DNA of 64,000 nucleotides from UBA1535 sp002323775 (GCA_031993545.1 DAMAHZ010000010.1:3408-67407); one strand, 5' to 3'; numbered from the stretch's first letter, positions 1 to 9,132 are shown. Program-made: numbers and translations. Notes: generated from the sequence alone by a model not told the origin.

Positions 1-105
1 AGTCTTGCACCACATTTAGATAGTGATAATCTGCAAGATATAGCAGAGGTGATAATTAAAAAACGTGGTATAAATGGCATAAAGGGTATAGTATCATTTT
101 TATAG
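1..105 (+). CDS. C-terminal end of an unknown protein (partial)
   Basis: An open frame enters from the left edge and stops at TAG 103-105, giving 34 residues that end in GIKGIVSFL. The segment looks helical (APHLDSDNLQDIAE followed by a basic stretch). It is followed after 12 bases by a strong hairpin terminator, which supports a real gene end. The family cannot be identified from so short a tail. Confidence 0.5.
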   Translation, partial: SLAPHLDSDNLQDIAEVIIKKRGINGIKGIVSFL

Positions 106-116
106 TTCCATGCCAT

Positions 117-149
117 AAAAAAATCCGAGCCTTAAGGCTCGGATTTTTA
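117..149. terminator. Bidirectional Rho-independent terminator
   Basis: A perfect 13-bp stem (AAAAATCCGAGCC against GGCTCGGATTTTT) with a TTAA loop is flanked by A and T runs. It sits between the partial plus-strand gene and the convergent cold-shock gene, so it can stop transcription from both sides. Confidence 0.9.
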
Positions 150-154
150 CTTGA

Positions 155-355
155 TTATATTCTAGTAACGTTAGTAGCTTGTGGTCCTTTGTTACCTTGA
201 GTAATTTCAAAGCTAACTGATTGACCTTCTTCTAATGATTTGAATCCATCTCCTTGAATTGATGAGAAATGAACGAAAATGTCATCTCCACCTTTCACTG
301 TAATAAATCCAAATCCTTTTTCTGCGTTAAACCATTTAACTGTACCTGTATTCAT
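155..355 (-). CDS. cspA: Cold-shock protein, CspA/CspB family
   Basis: This 66-residue protein has the normal length of a single cold-shock domain. Both nucleic-acid-binding motifs are visible: RNP1 as KGFGFI near residues 14-19 and RNP2 as DIFVHFSSI near 25-33. Such proteins form a five-stranded OB barrel, bind single-stranded RNA and DNA in the cytoplasm, and melt mRNA secondary structure. The start is fixed by AGGAGGT at 361-367, five bases upstream of the ATG. The gene is monocistronic, with a terminator just downstream and a sigma-A promoter about 140 bp upstream. That implies a long leader, as in classical cspA mRNAs. Which paralogue it is cannot be told. Confidence 0.95.
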   Translation of the reverse strand: MNTGTVKWFNAEKGFGFITVKGGDDIFVHFSSIQGDGFKSLEEGQSVSFEITQGNKGPQATNVTRI

Positions 356-495
356 TGGGTACCTCCTAATTTTTTTATTATACTCAAATGCTATTTATAA
401 TAAAAATCACATATTTTTACAAATCATATAAACAAATAATTATATAATCTCTAAAAACATGTGATATCCATATATACATCTGTAATACTCTTTTG

Positions 496-524
496 ATAAT
501 AACATAAATGTTTATATATGTCAA
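496..524 (-). promoter_or_regulatory. Sigma-A promoter of the cold-shock gene
   Basis: Read on the minus strand, a perfect TTGACA (519-524) lies 17 bp from TATTAT (496-501). Transcription would start near 489, about 134 nt before the cspA ATG. Confidence 0.75.
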
Positions 525-731
525 CAACTTTTTTTAATTTATTTTTAATTTAAAATTGAAACATTAAATACCAACATTTCTATAAGATATTAAGTATAAT
601 AAATATATACTTAATATCTTAAAAACCTTGTAAATAGCCACATAATATGATGTAATTCTATAAGTCAATTATACTACCTTAAATAAATCTTAATTTTTTG
701 GAAAATATATAAATAAATTAAAAAATACTAC

Positions 732-759
732 TTGATTTTTGGAAAAATAGAGTTATAAT
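732..759 (+). promoter_or_regulatory. Sigma-A promoter of the clpB-ctsR-mcsAB-clpC operon
   Basis: TTGATT (732-737) and TATAAT (754-759) are separated by 16 bp. Transcription would begin near 766, next to the CtsR operator, so bound repressor would block the promoter. Confidence 0.75.
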
Positions 760-767
760 AAATTGAA

Positions 768-790
768 GGTCAAAGAAAGTTAAAGTCAAA
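768..790 (+). promoter_or_regulatory. CtsR operator (heptad repeats)
   Basis: GGTCAAA (768-774), a three-base spacer GAA, and AGTTAAA (778-784) match the known CtsR box of two RGTCAAA heptads three bases apart, with one mismatch. A further AGTCAAA follows in the same orientation (784-790), overlapping the second by one base. The position at the transcription start fits repression, and ctsR is the second gene of the operon, so autoregulation is expected. Confidence 0.8.
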
Positions 791-831
791 ATATATAATA
801 ATATAATAATAAAAGAAAGGAATGAGATTAT

Positions 832-3444
832 ATGAATACACAAAAATTTACACAAAAATCCTTAGAAGCGATACAATCAGCTCATAATATTGCTGTACAA
901 AACCAAAATGCACAGATAGAGCAAGAACATTTGCTTTATGCACTTTTAACACAGGAAAATGGTCTTGTCTCTGAACTTTTTAAGAAAATGAATATAGATG
1001 TTTCCTCTTTAAGAGAAACTGTTGAAAATTTAATAAACAACAAACCAAGAGTATCGGGACCAGCTAGAGAAGCAGGCTCTGTGTATGTTTCACAGGATGT
1101 AGATAAGGTTTTATCATCAGCGCAAACACAGGCGACAAGAATGAAAGATGACTTTATATCAGTTGAGCATATCATGATATGCCTGATAGAGAGTCCAAAT
1201 TCAAAAATAAATGAAGTATTTAAGCAATTTGGCATTGAAAAAAATAAATTCCTTGATGTTTTAATGTCAGTTCGAGGAAATACTAATGTGACGACGGATA
1301 CACCAGAGGACACATATGATGTTCTGGCAAAATATGGTCAAGATTTAGTTGAGCTTGCTAAAAATCAAAAGCTCGACCCAGTGATAGGCAGAGATTCCGA
1401 GATTAGAAACACAATTAGAATATTATCAAGAAAAACAAAGAACAATCCAGTTTTAATTGGAGAGCCGGGTGTTGGTAAAACAGCTATTGCAGAGGGTCTG
1501 GCACTTAGGATAGTAAGAGGTGATGTTCCTAGCAACCTAAAAGACAGAAAAATATTCTCTCTTGATATGGGAGCTTTGGTTGCAGGTGCAAAATTCAGAG
1601 GTGAGTTTGAGGAAAGACTCAAATCTGTACTGATGGAAATTAAAAAAAGTGAAGGAAAAATAATATTATTTATTGACGAACTTCATACGATAGTCGGTGC
1701 AGGTAAAGCAGATGGAGCAATGGATGCAGGCAATTTGTTAAAGCCAATGCTTGCCAGAGGAGAATTGCACTGTATAGGTGCGACAACTCTTGATGAATAC
1801 AGAAAATATATAGAAAAGGATGCGGCACTTGAAAGGCGTTTCCAACCTGTTATGATAGATGAACCAAGCGTAGAGGACACTATATCAATATTAAGAGGCT
1901 TAAAGGAACGCTATGAGGTATATCATGGAGTAAAAATTCAAGACCAAGCCTTAATTGCAGCTGCAACACTTTCTAATAGATATATTTCAGATAGATTTTT
2001 ACCGGATAAGGCAATAGACCTTGTTGATGAAGCATGTGCGTTAATCAAAACAGAAATGGATTCTATGCCTACTGAACTAGATGAAATATCACGTAAAATA
2101 ATGCAGCATGAGATAGAAGAAGCCGCCTTGAAAAAAGAAAATGATAATTTATCTAAGGCTCATTTAGGGGAAATTCAAAAAGAATTGGCAGATATGAGAG
2201 CTGAATTTAACGAAATGAAAGCTAAATGGGAAAATGAAAAGAATGCAATTTCAAAGGTGCAAAAATTAAGAGAAGAATTAGAAAAGGTAAATCTTGAAAT
2301 AGAAAAGGCACAAAGAAGCTATGACTTAAACAAAGCGGCTGAATTAAAATACGGTAAACTTCCGCAATTACAAAAGGAATTGGAGGAGGAAGAAAGAATA
2401 GCTGAGCATGTAGAAAATTCTAAAATCCTGCTAAGAGATAGGGTAACGGAGGAAGAAATTGCTAAGATTGTAGCCAGATGGACTGGTATACCTGTATCTA
2501 AGCTCATGGAGGGTGAAAGAGAAAAAATACTTGGACTTGAGGATATACTACACAAAAGAGTTATTGGCCAGGACGAGGCAGTTGAAAAGGTGAGTGAAGC
2601 AATTATTCGTTCAAGAGCAGGTATTCAAGACCCTAAAAAGCCTATAGGCTCATTCTTGTTCTTAGGACCTACAGGAGTTGGTAAAACAGAGCTTGCCAAA
2701 ACACTTTCAGAAACATTGTTTGATGATGAAAAAAACATAGTAAGAATTGACATGAGTGAATATATGGAAAAATATTCAGTTTCAAGATTGATTGGAGCAC
2801 CTCCCGGATATGTAGGATATGAGGAGGGCGGTCAGCTTACAGAGGCTGTGAGAAGAAAACCATACTCAGTTATATTATTTGACGAGATAGAAAAAGCTCA
2901 CCCAGATGTATTCAATGTTTTATTGCAGGTTTTGGATGACGGACGAATTACAGATTCACAAGGAAGAACAGTGGATTTTAAAAATACTATTATCATTTTG
3001 ACATCAAATATTGGTTCGTCATATATATTGGAGGGTATAAATAATAATGGAACGATTAGCGAGGAAGCTAAGGACAATGTCTACAAAATCCTTCGTCAGC
3101 AGTTTAGACCAGAATTCTTGAATAGACTTGATGAAATAGTATTTTATAAGCCTCTTGAAAAGAAAGAAATTTATAAAATTGTTGATTTGATGCTTGAGGA
3201 CTTGCAAAAACGTTTAAAAGATAAACAATTGACAGTAGAATTAAGCGATAAGGCAAAGAATTATATTATTAATGAAGGTTATGATCCAGTATATGGAGCA
3301 AGACCTTTAAAAAGATTTATACAAAGCAGAGTTGAAACCTTGATAGCTAAAATAATTATAAAAGGTGATATCAAGCAAGGAGATGCTTTAATAGTGGATT
3401 ACGATGGTGAAAAACTGGTAGTTAAAGAAAGGAAAGATTTATAA
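832..3444 (+). CDS. clpB: ClpB disaggregase (AAA+ chaperone)
   Basis: At 870 residues this is a full-length Hsp100. It has a double Clp N-domain (about 1-145), AAA+ domain D1 with Walker A GEPGVGKT near 210 and Walker B LFIDELHT near 280, a coiled-coil middle domain (about 405-525) and D2 with GPTGVGKT near 612. The long middle domain and lack of a ClpP-binding loop separate it from ClpC. ClpB threads aggregated proteins through its hexamer and hands them to DnaK for refolding. The ATG follows GAAAGGAATGAG. Its stop overlaps the ctsR start by one base. In Bacillus the CtsR operon begins with ctsR and has no clpB, so clpB as the leading gene is notable. Confidence 0.97.
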   Translation: MNTQKFTQKSLEAIQSAHNIAVQNQNAQIEQEHLLYALLTQENGLVSELFKKMNIDVSSLRETVENLINNKPRVSGPAREAGSVYVSQDVDKVLSSAQTQATRMKDDFISVEHIMICLIESPNSKINEVFKQFGIEKNKFLDVLMSVRGNTNVTTDTPEDTYDVLAKYGQDLVELAKNQKLDPVIGRDSEIRNTIRILSRKTKNNPVLIGEPGVGKTAIAEGLALRIVRGDVPSNLKDRKIFSLDMGALVAGAKFRGEFEERLKSVLMEIKKSEGKIILFIDELHTIVGAGKADGAMDAGNLLKPMLARGELHCIGATTLDEYRKYIEKDAALERRFQPVMIDEPSVEDTISILRGLKERYEVYHGVKIQDQALIAAATLSNRYISDRFLPDKAIDLVDEACALIKTEMDSMPTELDEISRKIMQHEIEEAALKKENDNLSKAHLGEIQKELADMRAEFNEMKAKWENEKNAISKVQKLREELEKVNLEIEKAQRSYDLNKAAELKYGKLPQLQKELEEEERIAEHVENSKILLRDRVTEEEIAKIVARWTGIPVSKLMEGEREKILGLEDILHKRVIGQDEAVEKVSEAIIRSRAGIQDPKKPIGSFLFLGPTGVGKTELAKTLSETLFDDEKNIVRIDMSEYMEKYSVSRLIGAPPGYVGYEEGGQLTEAVRRKPYSVILFDEIEKAHPDVFNVLLQVLDDGRITDSQGRTVDFKNTIIILTSNIGSSYILEGINNNGTISEEAKDNVYKILRQQFRPEFLNRLDEIVFYKPLEKKEIYKIVDLMLEDLQKRLKDKQLTVELSDKAKNYIINEGYDPVYGARPLKRFIQSRVETLIAKIIIKGDIKQGDALIVDYDGEKLVVKERKDL

Positions 3445-3914
3445 TGTCAAGTCTTAGCGATATAATAGAGGATTTTATAAAAGAGCTAATTGATTCTGCG
3501 AACAACGCTAGTATTGAAATTCAGAGAAACATGCTGGCACAGCAATTTGATTGCTCTCCGTCGCAGATAAACTATGTATTAAGTACTAGATTTAACAACG
3601 ACAGAGGTTATATCATTGAAAGCAGACGAGGCGGTGGCGGTTATGTCAAGATTTATAAGGTAGATACATCTAGTGATGAGCATCTTGAAGCTACACTTAA
3701 TAAAAGTATAGGAAATAGCATAACATATAATAGAGCCTGCGATATAATAGATGTGTTTGCAGATAAGGATATAATTTCTGACAGAGAGCAGGCTATTATA
3801 AAGGCAGCTATAAATGACAGAGCCTTTGGAAAAATATACTATGACGATAGAAATAAATTAAGAGCAGATGTATTAAAGGAAATACTACTTGTTTTGTTAA
3901 ACGAAAACAATTAA
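3444..3914 (+). CDS. ctsR: CtsR, repressor of class III heat-shock genes
   Basis: The 156 residues match CtsR in length. The N-terminal winged helix-turn-helix (about residues 22-50) is followed by a wing with the glycine loop RGGGGY near 57-62. In Bacillus this loop acts as the heat sensor. The C-terminal half is the dimer domain. CtsR represses clp genes at normal temperature and leaves DNA when heated or when modified by McsB. The start overlaps the clpB stop (TAATG), implying translational coupling. The operator at 768-790 is the likely target. Confidence 0.96.
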   Translation: MSSLSDIIEDFIKELIDSANNASIEIQRNMLAQQFDCSPSQINYVLSTRFNNDRGYIIESRRGGGGYVKIYKVDTSSDEHLEATLNKSIGNSITYNRACDIIDVFADKDIISDREQAIIKAAINDRAFGKIYYDDRNKLRADVLKEILLVLLNENN

Positions 3915-3960
3915 AATAACATATACAAAACATAAATAGAATTAAAGGTGGAGGGAATTT

Positions 3961-4515
3961 ATGCAATGCAATGAATGTGAAAAGAATAAAGCTACAATTC
4001 ATGTTACAAAAATTACAAATGGTGTAAAAGAGGAGACCTATTTATGCGAAGAATGTGCAAAGAAACAACAGGTTTTGTTGAATATGAATATTTTTAAAGA
4101 TAATAAGTCTCCAAAGGAAAATTTGTTTTCCTTGAAGAATTTTCTGGCTGGGATGCTTGACGAAAAAATTACTGAAGAACATTTAAAAACACAGGACGTA
4201 TGTGATGTTTGCGGTACGACATTTTATGAATTTAGGAAAACAGGAAAACTCGGGTGCAGCAACTGCCTATCAGTATTTAGAAACAGTCTTATCCCAGCTA
4301 TAAAGAACATACAAGGCTTTGAGGCTCATGCTGGGAAAATACCTAAACGAGCTGAAGGAAAACACAAACTAGAGATAGATATAGAGCTTCTCAAAAAAGA
4401 GCTAAAAAGTAAAATAGAGCAAGAAGAATTCGAGGATGCAGCAAATATCAGAGATCAAATAAAAGAAATGGAAAGAATGATGAAAGAAAGCTTGGAGGTG
4501 CAGAGTGAACAATAA
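3961..4515 (+). CDS. mcsA: McsA, zinc-binding activator of McsB
   Basis: This 184-residue protein has four CxxC pairs: CNEC at the N-terminus, CEEC near 29, CDVC near 81 and CSNC near 99. They form two zinc-binding modules. A C-terminal UVR-type helical hairpin (EEFEDAANIRDQIKEMER) follows. McsA binds and activates the arginine kinase McsB. The ATG follows GGTGGAGGGAATTT. The end overlaps the mcsB GTG start by 11 bases, which matches the partnership of the two products. Confidence 0.93.
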   Translation: MQCNECEKNKATIHVTKITNGVKEETYLCEECAKKQQVLLNMNIFKDNKSPKENLFSLKNFLAGMLDEKITEEHLKTQDVCDVCGTTFYEFRKTGKLGCSNCLSVFRNSLIPAIKNIQGFEAHAGKIPKRAEGKHKLEIDIELLKKELKSKIEQEEFEDAANIRDQIKEMERMMKESLEVQSEQ

Positions 4516-5494
4516 TATAGTTGTGAGCAGTAGAATAAGACTTGCAAGAAATTTTAAGGGAAGTAAGTTTTCTGCTAAAATTGACCAAGATGAAGCCTAT
4601 AAGATAGTAGATGATATAAAGGCTGTTATAGAAGAAAATGAAACGACCTCCAAGCTTGGGTTTGAACTCACTTATTTGCAGGATATCTCGGAAATTGAAC
4701 AAAATATATTAGTTGAGCAGCATATTATAAGTCCTCAGCTTATAAAAAATAAAAATCAAGCCGCATACATGATAAATAAAGATAAAAATATAATAATAAT
4801 GATTAATGAAGAAGATCATTTGCGTATACAAGTATTAAACTCAGGGCTTGGACTAGAAGATGGCTTAAAAACAGCCAATATGATAGACGATGTACTTGAG
4901 GAAAGCTTAGATTACGCATATGATAAGACTTTAGGATATATCACATCCTGTCCTACAAACCTAGGAACAGGCTTAAGAGCTTCAACTATGCTTCATTTGC
5001 CGGCATTATCCATAACTAACCAGCTTGAAAAAATATTGCTTTCTATATCAGAAATCGGAGTTGCTGTAAGAGGTGTTTATGGTGAAGGAACTAAGTCGAT
5101 GGGGAATTTATATCAAATTTCCAATCAAGGAACGCTTGGTGCTTCAGAAGAAACACTCGTCGAAAGAATAAAGCAAATAAGCCTACAGCTAGTAAAAAAG
5201 GAAAACACAGTAAGGAGAGTTTTGCTTAAATATAGTAAAATTTTTCTTGAAAATGAGGTTTATAGGGCTTATGGTATATTGAAAAATGCACGAATGATTG
5301 ACACCTATGAGGCAATGAAACTCTTGTCAGTTGTAAAGCTCGGAGTAGAAACAGAAATGCTTGAAAATATAAATAATGTAGATGAATTAATGACAAAGAT
5401 TCAAGATAATAATATTTCGATGCTTTTAGAGGAGGAGCCTGAACAAAAGTCAAAAGAAATTAAAAGAGCTGAGATATTGAGAGAAGAACTGTAA
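4505..5494 (+). CDS. mcsB: McsB, protein-arginine kinase
   Basis: The protein has 329 residues, somewhat shorter than the usual 350-360, and belongs to the phosphagen-kinase fold. Visible motifs are SSRIRLARNF at the N-terminus, INEEDHLRIQ around 100-109 with the catalytic acidic pair, CPTNLGTGLRAS near 149 and RGVYGEGT near 190. McsB phosphorylates arginines on CtsR and on damaged proteins, marking the latter for ClpC-ClpP. It starts with GTG inside the mcsA end. The C-terminal phosphoarginine-binding motif, RDxxRA in Bacillus relatives, reads KEIKRA here, so both charged residues are conservatively replaced. Confidence 0.95.
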   Translation: MNNNIVVSSRIRLARNFKGSKFSAKIDQDEAYKIVDDIKAVIEENETTSKLGFELTYLQDISEIEQNILVEQHIISPQLIKNKNQAAYMINKDKNIIIMINEEDHLRIQVLNSGLGLEDGLKTANMIDDVLEESLDYAYDKTLGYITSCPTNLGTGLRASTMLHLPALSITNQLEKILLSISEIGVAVRGVYGEGTKSMGNLYQISNQGTLGASEETLVERIKQISLQLVKKENTVRRVLLKYSKIFLENEVYRAYGILKNARMIDTYEAMKLLSVVKLGVETEMLENINNVDELMTKIQDNNISMLLEEEPEQKSKEIKRAEILREEL

Positions 5495-5587
5495 AATTAA
5501 TTATTGAAATTGCAAAGAAGATACTGCGTTCTTCACAATTGGGAATTAATAAGAAAACATAAAACATAGAAAGGAAAATAGATAAAT

Positions 5588-8044
5588 ATGTCAAACGGAT
5601 TTAGCAATTCAGCAAGCAATGCTTTAAAGTATGCTCAAGAAGAAGCAATTAGGCTCAAAAGTCCAATCCTTGGAACGGAGCATATATTATTAGGATTAAT
5701 AATGGAAAACGAAGGACCAGCAGGGAAAATACTAAGGAAATTAGTAAATTTAGACGAGGTAAGAGCTGTTATAGAAAAAATAACTCCAGAATCTGACACA
5801 GTACCAAGTTATATAACTATTAGTCCAAGAACAAAAAATATAGTTGAAAAGGCTCATAGATATGCAAGAAAATTTAATCATAATTACACAGGCACGGAGT
5901 GTATTTTACTTGGATTGATTGATGAAGGTGAGGGAATTGGCGTTCAAATTCTTGCGAATATGACCAATGTAAAATCAATATATGATGAAATAATAAAAAT
6001 CTTAAACTCACAGCAATCCAATTCAGGACGAGGAAACAATGATGAGGATGCAAATAATGATTGGAATGACACTCCAAATGCCGCTACAGGAGGTCGAGCA
6101 ATAGATAAGTACGGAATAGACTTAAATAAACAGGCAAAGGCTGATAAAATAGACCCTGTCATAGGCAGAAGCAATGAAATTGAAAGAGTTATCCAAATTC
6201 TTTCAAGAAGAACTAAAAACAATCCTTGCCTAATAGGAGAGCCGGGAGTAGGAAAAACAGCTATAGCAGAGGGCTTAGCACAGGAAATAGTTAAAGGCAA
6301 CGTGCCGGAAATATTAAAAAATAAGAGAATTATTACTCTTGATATCGCCGGAATGGTAGCTGGTGCAAAGTACAGAGGTGAATTTGAGGAAAGACTTAAA
6401 ACTACTATGAAAGAAATTAAAGCAGATGGCAATATAATTTTATTCATAGATGAACTTCACACCATCATCGGAGCAGGAGCGTCAGAGGGTTCGATAGATG
6501 CCTCTAATATTCTTAAACCATCACTGGCTAGAGGAGAAATACAAGTTATAGGAGCAACAACAATTGATGAATACAAAAAGCATATTGAAAAGAATGCTGC
6601 CTTAGAGAGAAGATTTCAGCCTATAACAGTGGAAGAACCATCAGTAGATGATACTATACTGATATTAAAAGGCTTGAGAGATAAATATGAAGCTCATCAT
6701 AAGGTAATAATAACTGATGAAGCTATAGAGGCTGCGGCAATGCTTTCTCACAGATATATTTCTGATAGATTTTTACCAGACAAGGCAATTGACTTAGTAG
6801 ACGAGGCGGCATCGAGAGAAAGACTGAAAAGCGTAACAGCTCCGACAAATTTAAAGGATATTGAGGACGAAATAAAAGAAGCTCAAAAGGAAAAGGAAGC
6901 GGCAATAAACAATCAAAACTTTGAAAGAGCAGCTGAATACAGAGATAAAGAGAAAAAATTAGTAGAAAAGCTTAATAATGAAAAAGAAGCATGGAAAACC
7001 AATCAAAATTTGAATGAAAGAAAAATTGGGTATGAAGAAATTGCAGATATAATTGCCAAATGGACTGGAATTCCTGTTAAGAAGCTGCAAGAGGATGAAT
7101 CAAGACGACTTCTTGACATGGAAAATATCATACACAATAGGGTTGTGGGACAGCAGCAGGCAGTAGAAGCAGTATCAAAGGCTATAAGAAGGGCAAGAGT
7201 TGGTTTAAAAGATCCTAAAAAACCAATAGGAACATTTATATTCTTAGGGCCAACAGGAGTAGGAAAAACTGAGCTTTCCAAAGCATTGGCAGAGGTTATG
7301 TTCGGAGATGAAAATGCTATAATCAGAGTTGATATGTCTGAGTACATGGAAAAGCACTCTGTATCAAAAATAGTTGGCTCGCCTCCGGGATATGTAGGCT
7401 TTGATGAGGGAGGACAGTTGACAGAAAGAGTAAGAAGAAAGCCATACAGCGTTATACTTTTTGATGAAATAGAAAAAGCTCACCCTGATGTATTCAATAT
7501 ATTGCTGCAAATGCTTGATGACGGAAGACTAACAGACTCTAAGGGCAGAACAGTTGATTTTAAAAATACAGTTATCATAATGACCTCAAATGTTGGAGCA
7601 AGCACAATATCAAAGCAAAGAACTCTTGGCTTCACTGCAAAGGCAAGCAATGAGGAAAAAAATGAATATGAAAAAATGAAGGAAAATGTACTTTCACAGT
7701 TAAAAGAAGCGTTCAGACCTGAATTTTTAAATAGAATAGATGAAATTATAGTATTCCATGCCTTGAACAAGGAAAATGTTGAGGAAATAGTTTCATTGAT
7801 GATTGACAATTTGTCAAAAAGACTAGGAGAGCTTGGAATATCAATAGAGGTTGATGAGAATGCTCAGAAATTGCTTGCATCGGAAAATTTTGATATAAAT
7901 TACGGAGCAAGACCCTTACAAAGAGCTATAAGAAGAAAAATAGAGGACACACTTTCGGAGGAAATCCTAAAAGGGACAATAAACAAATCAGATACAATTT
8001 TAGTTACAGTGGAAAACGACGAACTTAAATTTACAACAAAGTAA
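5588..8044 (+). CDS. clpC: ClpC, AAA+ unfoldase of the Clp protease
   Basis: The 818 residues show an N-domain with two Clp repeats (1-145), D1 with Walker A GEPGVGKT near 217, a short middle region with a UVR-type hairpin (about 425-460) and D2 with GPTGVGKT near 554. The short UVR-bearing middle domain is diagnostic for ClpC against ClpB. With an adaptor such as McsB, ClpC unfolds arginine-phosphorylated substrates and feeds them to ClpP. A 93-bp gap follows mcsB; no convincing internal promoter was seen there. The ATG follows AGAAAGGAAAATAGATAA. A perfect terminator closes the operon, so radA is not part of it. Confidence 0.97.
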   Translation: MSNGFSNSASNALKYAQEEAIRLKSPILGTEHILLGLIMENEGPAGKILRKLVNLDEVRAVIEKITPESDTVPSYITISPRTKNIVEKAHRYARKFNHNYTGTECILLGLIDEGEGIGVQILANMTNVKSIYDEIIKILNSQQSNSGRGNNDEDANNDWNDTPNAATGGRAIDKYGIDLNKQAKADKIDPVIGRSNEIERVIQILSRRTKNNPCLIGEPGVGKTAIAEGLAQEIVKGNVPEILKNKRIITLDIAGMVAGAKYRGEFEERLKTTMKEIKADGNIILFIDELHTIIGAGASEGSIDASNILKPSLARGEIQVIGATTIDEYKKHIEKNAALERRFQPITVEEPSVDDTILILKGLRDKYEAHHKVIITDEAIEAAAMLSHRYISDRFLPDKAIDLVDEAASRERLKSVTAPTNLKDIEDEIKEAQKEKEAAINNQNFERAAEYRDKEKKLVEKLNNEKEAWKTNQNLNERKIGYEEIADIIAKWTGIPVKKLQEDESRRLLDMENIIHNRVVGQQQAVEAVSKAIRRARVGLKDPKKPIGTFIFLGPTGVGKTELSKALAEVMFGDENAIIRVDMSEYMEKHSVSKIVGSPPGYVGFDEGGQLTERVRRKPYSVILFDEIEKAHPDVFNILLQMLDDGRLTDSKGRTVDFKNTVIIMTSNVGASTISKQRTLGFTAKASNEEKNEYEKMKENVLSQLKEAFRPEFLNRIDEIIVFHALNKENVEEIVSLMIDNLSKRLGELGISIEVDENAQKLLASENFDINYGARPLQRAIRRKIEDTLSEEILKGTINKSDTILVTVENDELKFTTK

Positions 8045-8050
8045 AAATAT

Positions 8051-8077
8051 CAGGAGGAGCTAAGCTCCTCCTGTTTT
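8051..8077 (+). terminator. Terminator of the clp operon
   Basis: A perfect 10-bp stem (CAGGAGGAGC against GCTCCTCCTG) with a TAA loop is followed by TTTT, seven bases after the clpC stop. The convergent gene ends just beyond, at 8083. Confidence 0.88.
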
Positions 8078-8082
8078 AAATT

Positions 8083-9132
8083 TTATTTAATTATCCCTAA
8101 AATTTTCTCATATAAATTTGCCAGCAAGTCAAAATCAATAGTGCTTATATACTCTGTTTCTAAGTTGTCATATAATTTGAAAATTTCTTTAAATACAGAT
8201 ACTCCTTTTACTATGTCCTCGTTGTATTTTGCCTTTATCTCATTAAGAAGCTCCTCGTTTCTTTCATCAAATCCATCTTCCAAAAGCTCTGAATACATAT
8301 CTATAACAATATCATTATCCATACTAGGGAAAAATTCGTGAGGTGCAGTGCTGTCAAATATACAGGTATCAAGCTCTGGGAATACCAGCATATCAAGGCT
8401 GTTTATATCCGAGGCACAGTAATATACATCAACATCTATACCTTTTTCAGATGCTCTGTGAGCCAGCTTTTTTAATAGAGTAGACTTTGAAGTTCCCGGT
8501 CTTCCCTTTATAAAGTATCTTGTTTTCTTGTTTTTTATTATCTCCTCAACATAGTTTGTAGCTCCATGAGCTGATATTGCACCAAAAAATCTTTCATGTA
8601 CTACAGATTCCTTGTCAAATTTCTTGCCTTCTAAAATTTCATTTATTTTGATTTCAATTATTTCATCCGCTTTAGAAAAATCAATGTTTTGAATATAAAC
8701 ATGCTCCCAGTCGTCGTGTGTTTTCTTTGCCTCCTTAAAATATTCTACTGCCTCGTCAAATTTGCTTTTTATATCGCTATTTATTTCATTTATTTTGTCT
8801 GACTTATTTGCATAACAGCAATTCAAGCTTATTTGTTCTTTTCCTGAATAGTCAGTATTATTATCCTCCATAAGACACTTGCTAAATATACCAATGCTTA
8901 AATTTCTATCTATTACCCCTTCGATAACATTATTGTCTATTGGATTGTGTATAATTTCTAAATTTGGACTTTTACTTAAAATTTCATTTGAAATCTTCTT
9001 AAATATCATTGTTGTAATCAATCTTGAACAGCACTCTATAACAATTATACTCTTAAGCCCTTTGATATTGCTATCAAGTAAATTGCATTTTCCTTCAGAG
9101 TTATAAGAAACCACATAATAGTTCGATATCAT
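8083..9132 (-). CDS. P-loop ATPase of the PRK06851-like clostridial family
   Basis: The 349 residues contain a Walker A-like GRPGTSKST near 209-217. Downstream come a CASDxxSLD stretch and DSTAPHEFFPS, hallmarks of a poorly characterised Firmicutes ATPase family built from two similar halves. The C-terminal half carries the P-loop. The N-terminal half keeps the matching IDNNVIEGV segment but has lost its P-loop, reading ECCSRLITT instead. The second glycine of the active P-loop is serine. No biochemical role is established to my knowledge. The start is supported by AAGGAG eight bases upstream. The gene stands alone between the clp and flagellar operons. Confidence 0.7.
   Translation of the reverse strand: MISNYYVVSYNSEGKCNLLDSNIKGLKSIIVIECCSRLITTMIFKKISNEILSKSPNLEIIHNPIDNNVIEGVIDRNLSIGIFSKCLMEDNNTDYSGKEQISLNCCYANKSDKINEINSDIKSKFDEAVEYFKEAKKTHDDWEHVYIQNIDFSKADEIIEIKINEILEGKKFDKESVVHERFFGAISAHGATNYVEEIIKNKKTRYFIKGRPGTSKSTLLKKLAHRASEKGIDVDVYYCASDINSLDMLVFPELDTCIFDSTAPHEFFPSMDNDIVIDMYSELLEDGFDERNEELLNEIKAKYNEDIVKGVSVFKEIFKLYDNLETEYISTIDFDLLANLYEKILGIIK

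Larger units (their letters stand above)
356..831. other. Divergent intergenic region, cspA / clpB
   Basis: This 476-bp, very AT-rich gap has no credible gene. It holds the cspA promoter (496-524, minus), an approximately 134-nt cspA leader, the clpB promoter (732-759, plus) and a CtsR operator (768-790). In the cspA leader, ATCACAT and ATGTGAT can pair at a distance to form a hairpin. No clear signal was seen in 530-720. Confidence 0.7.
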
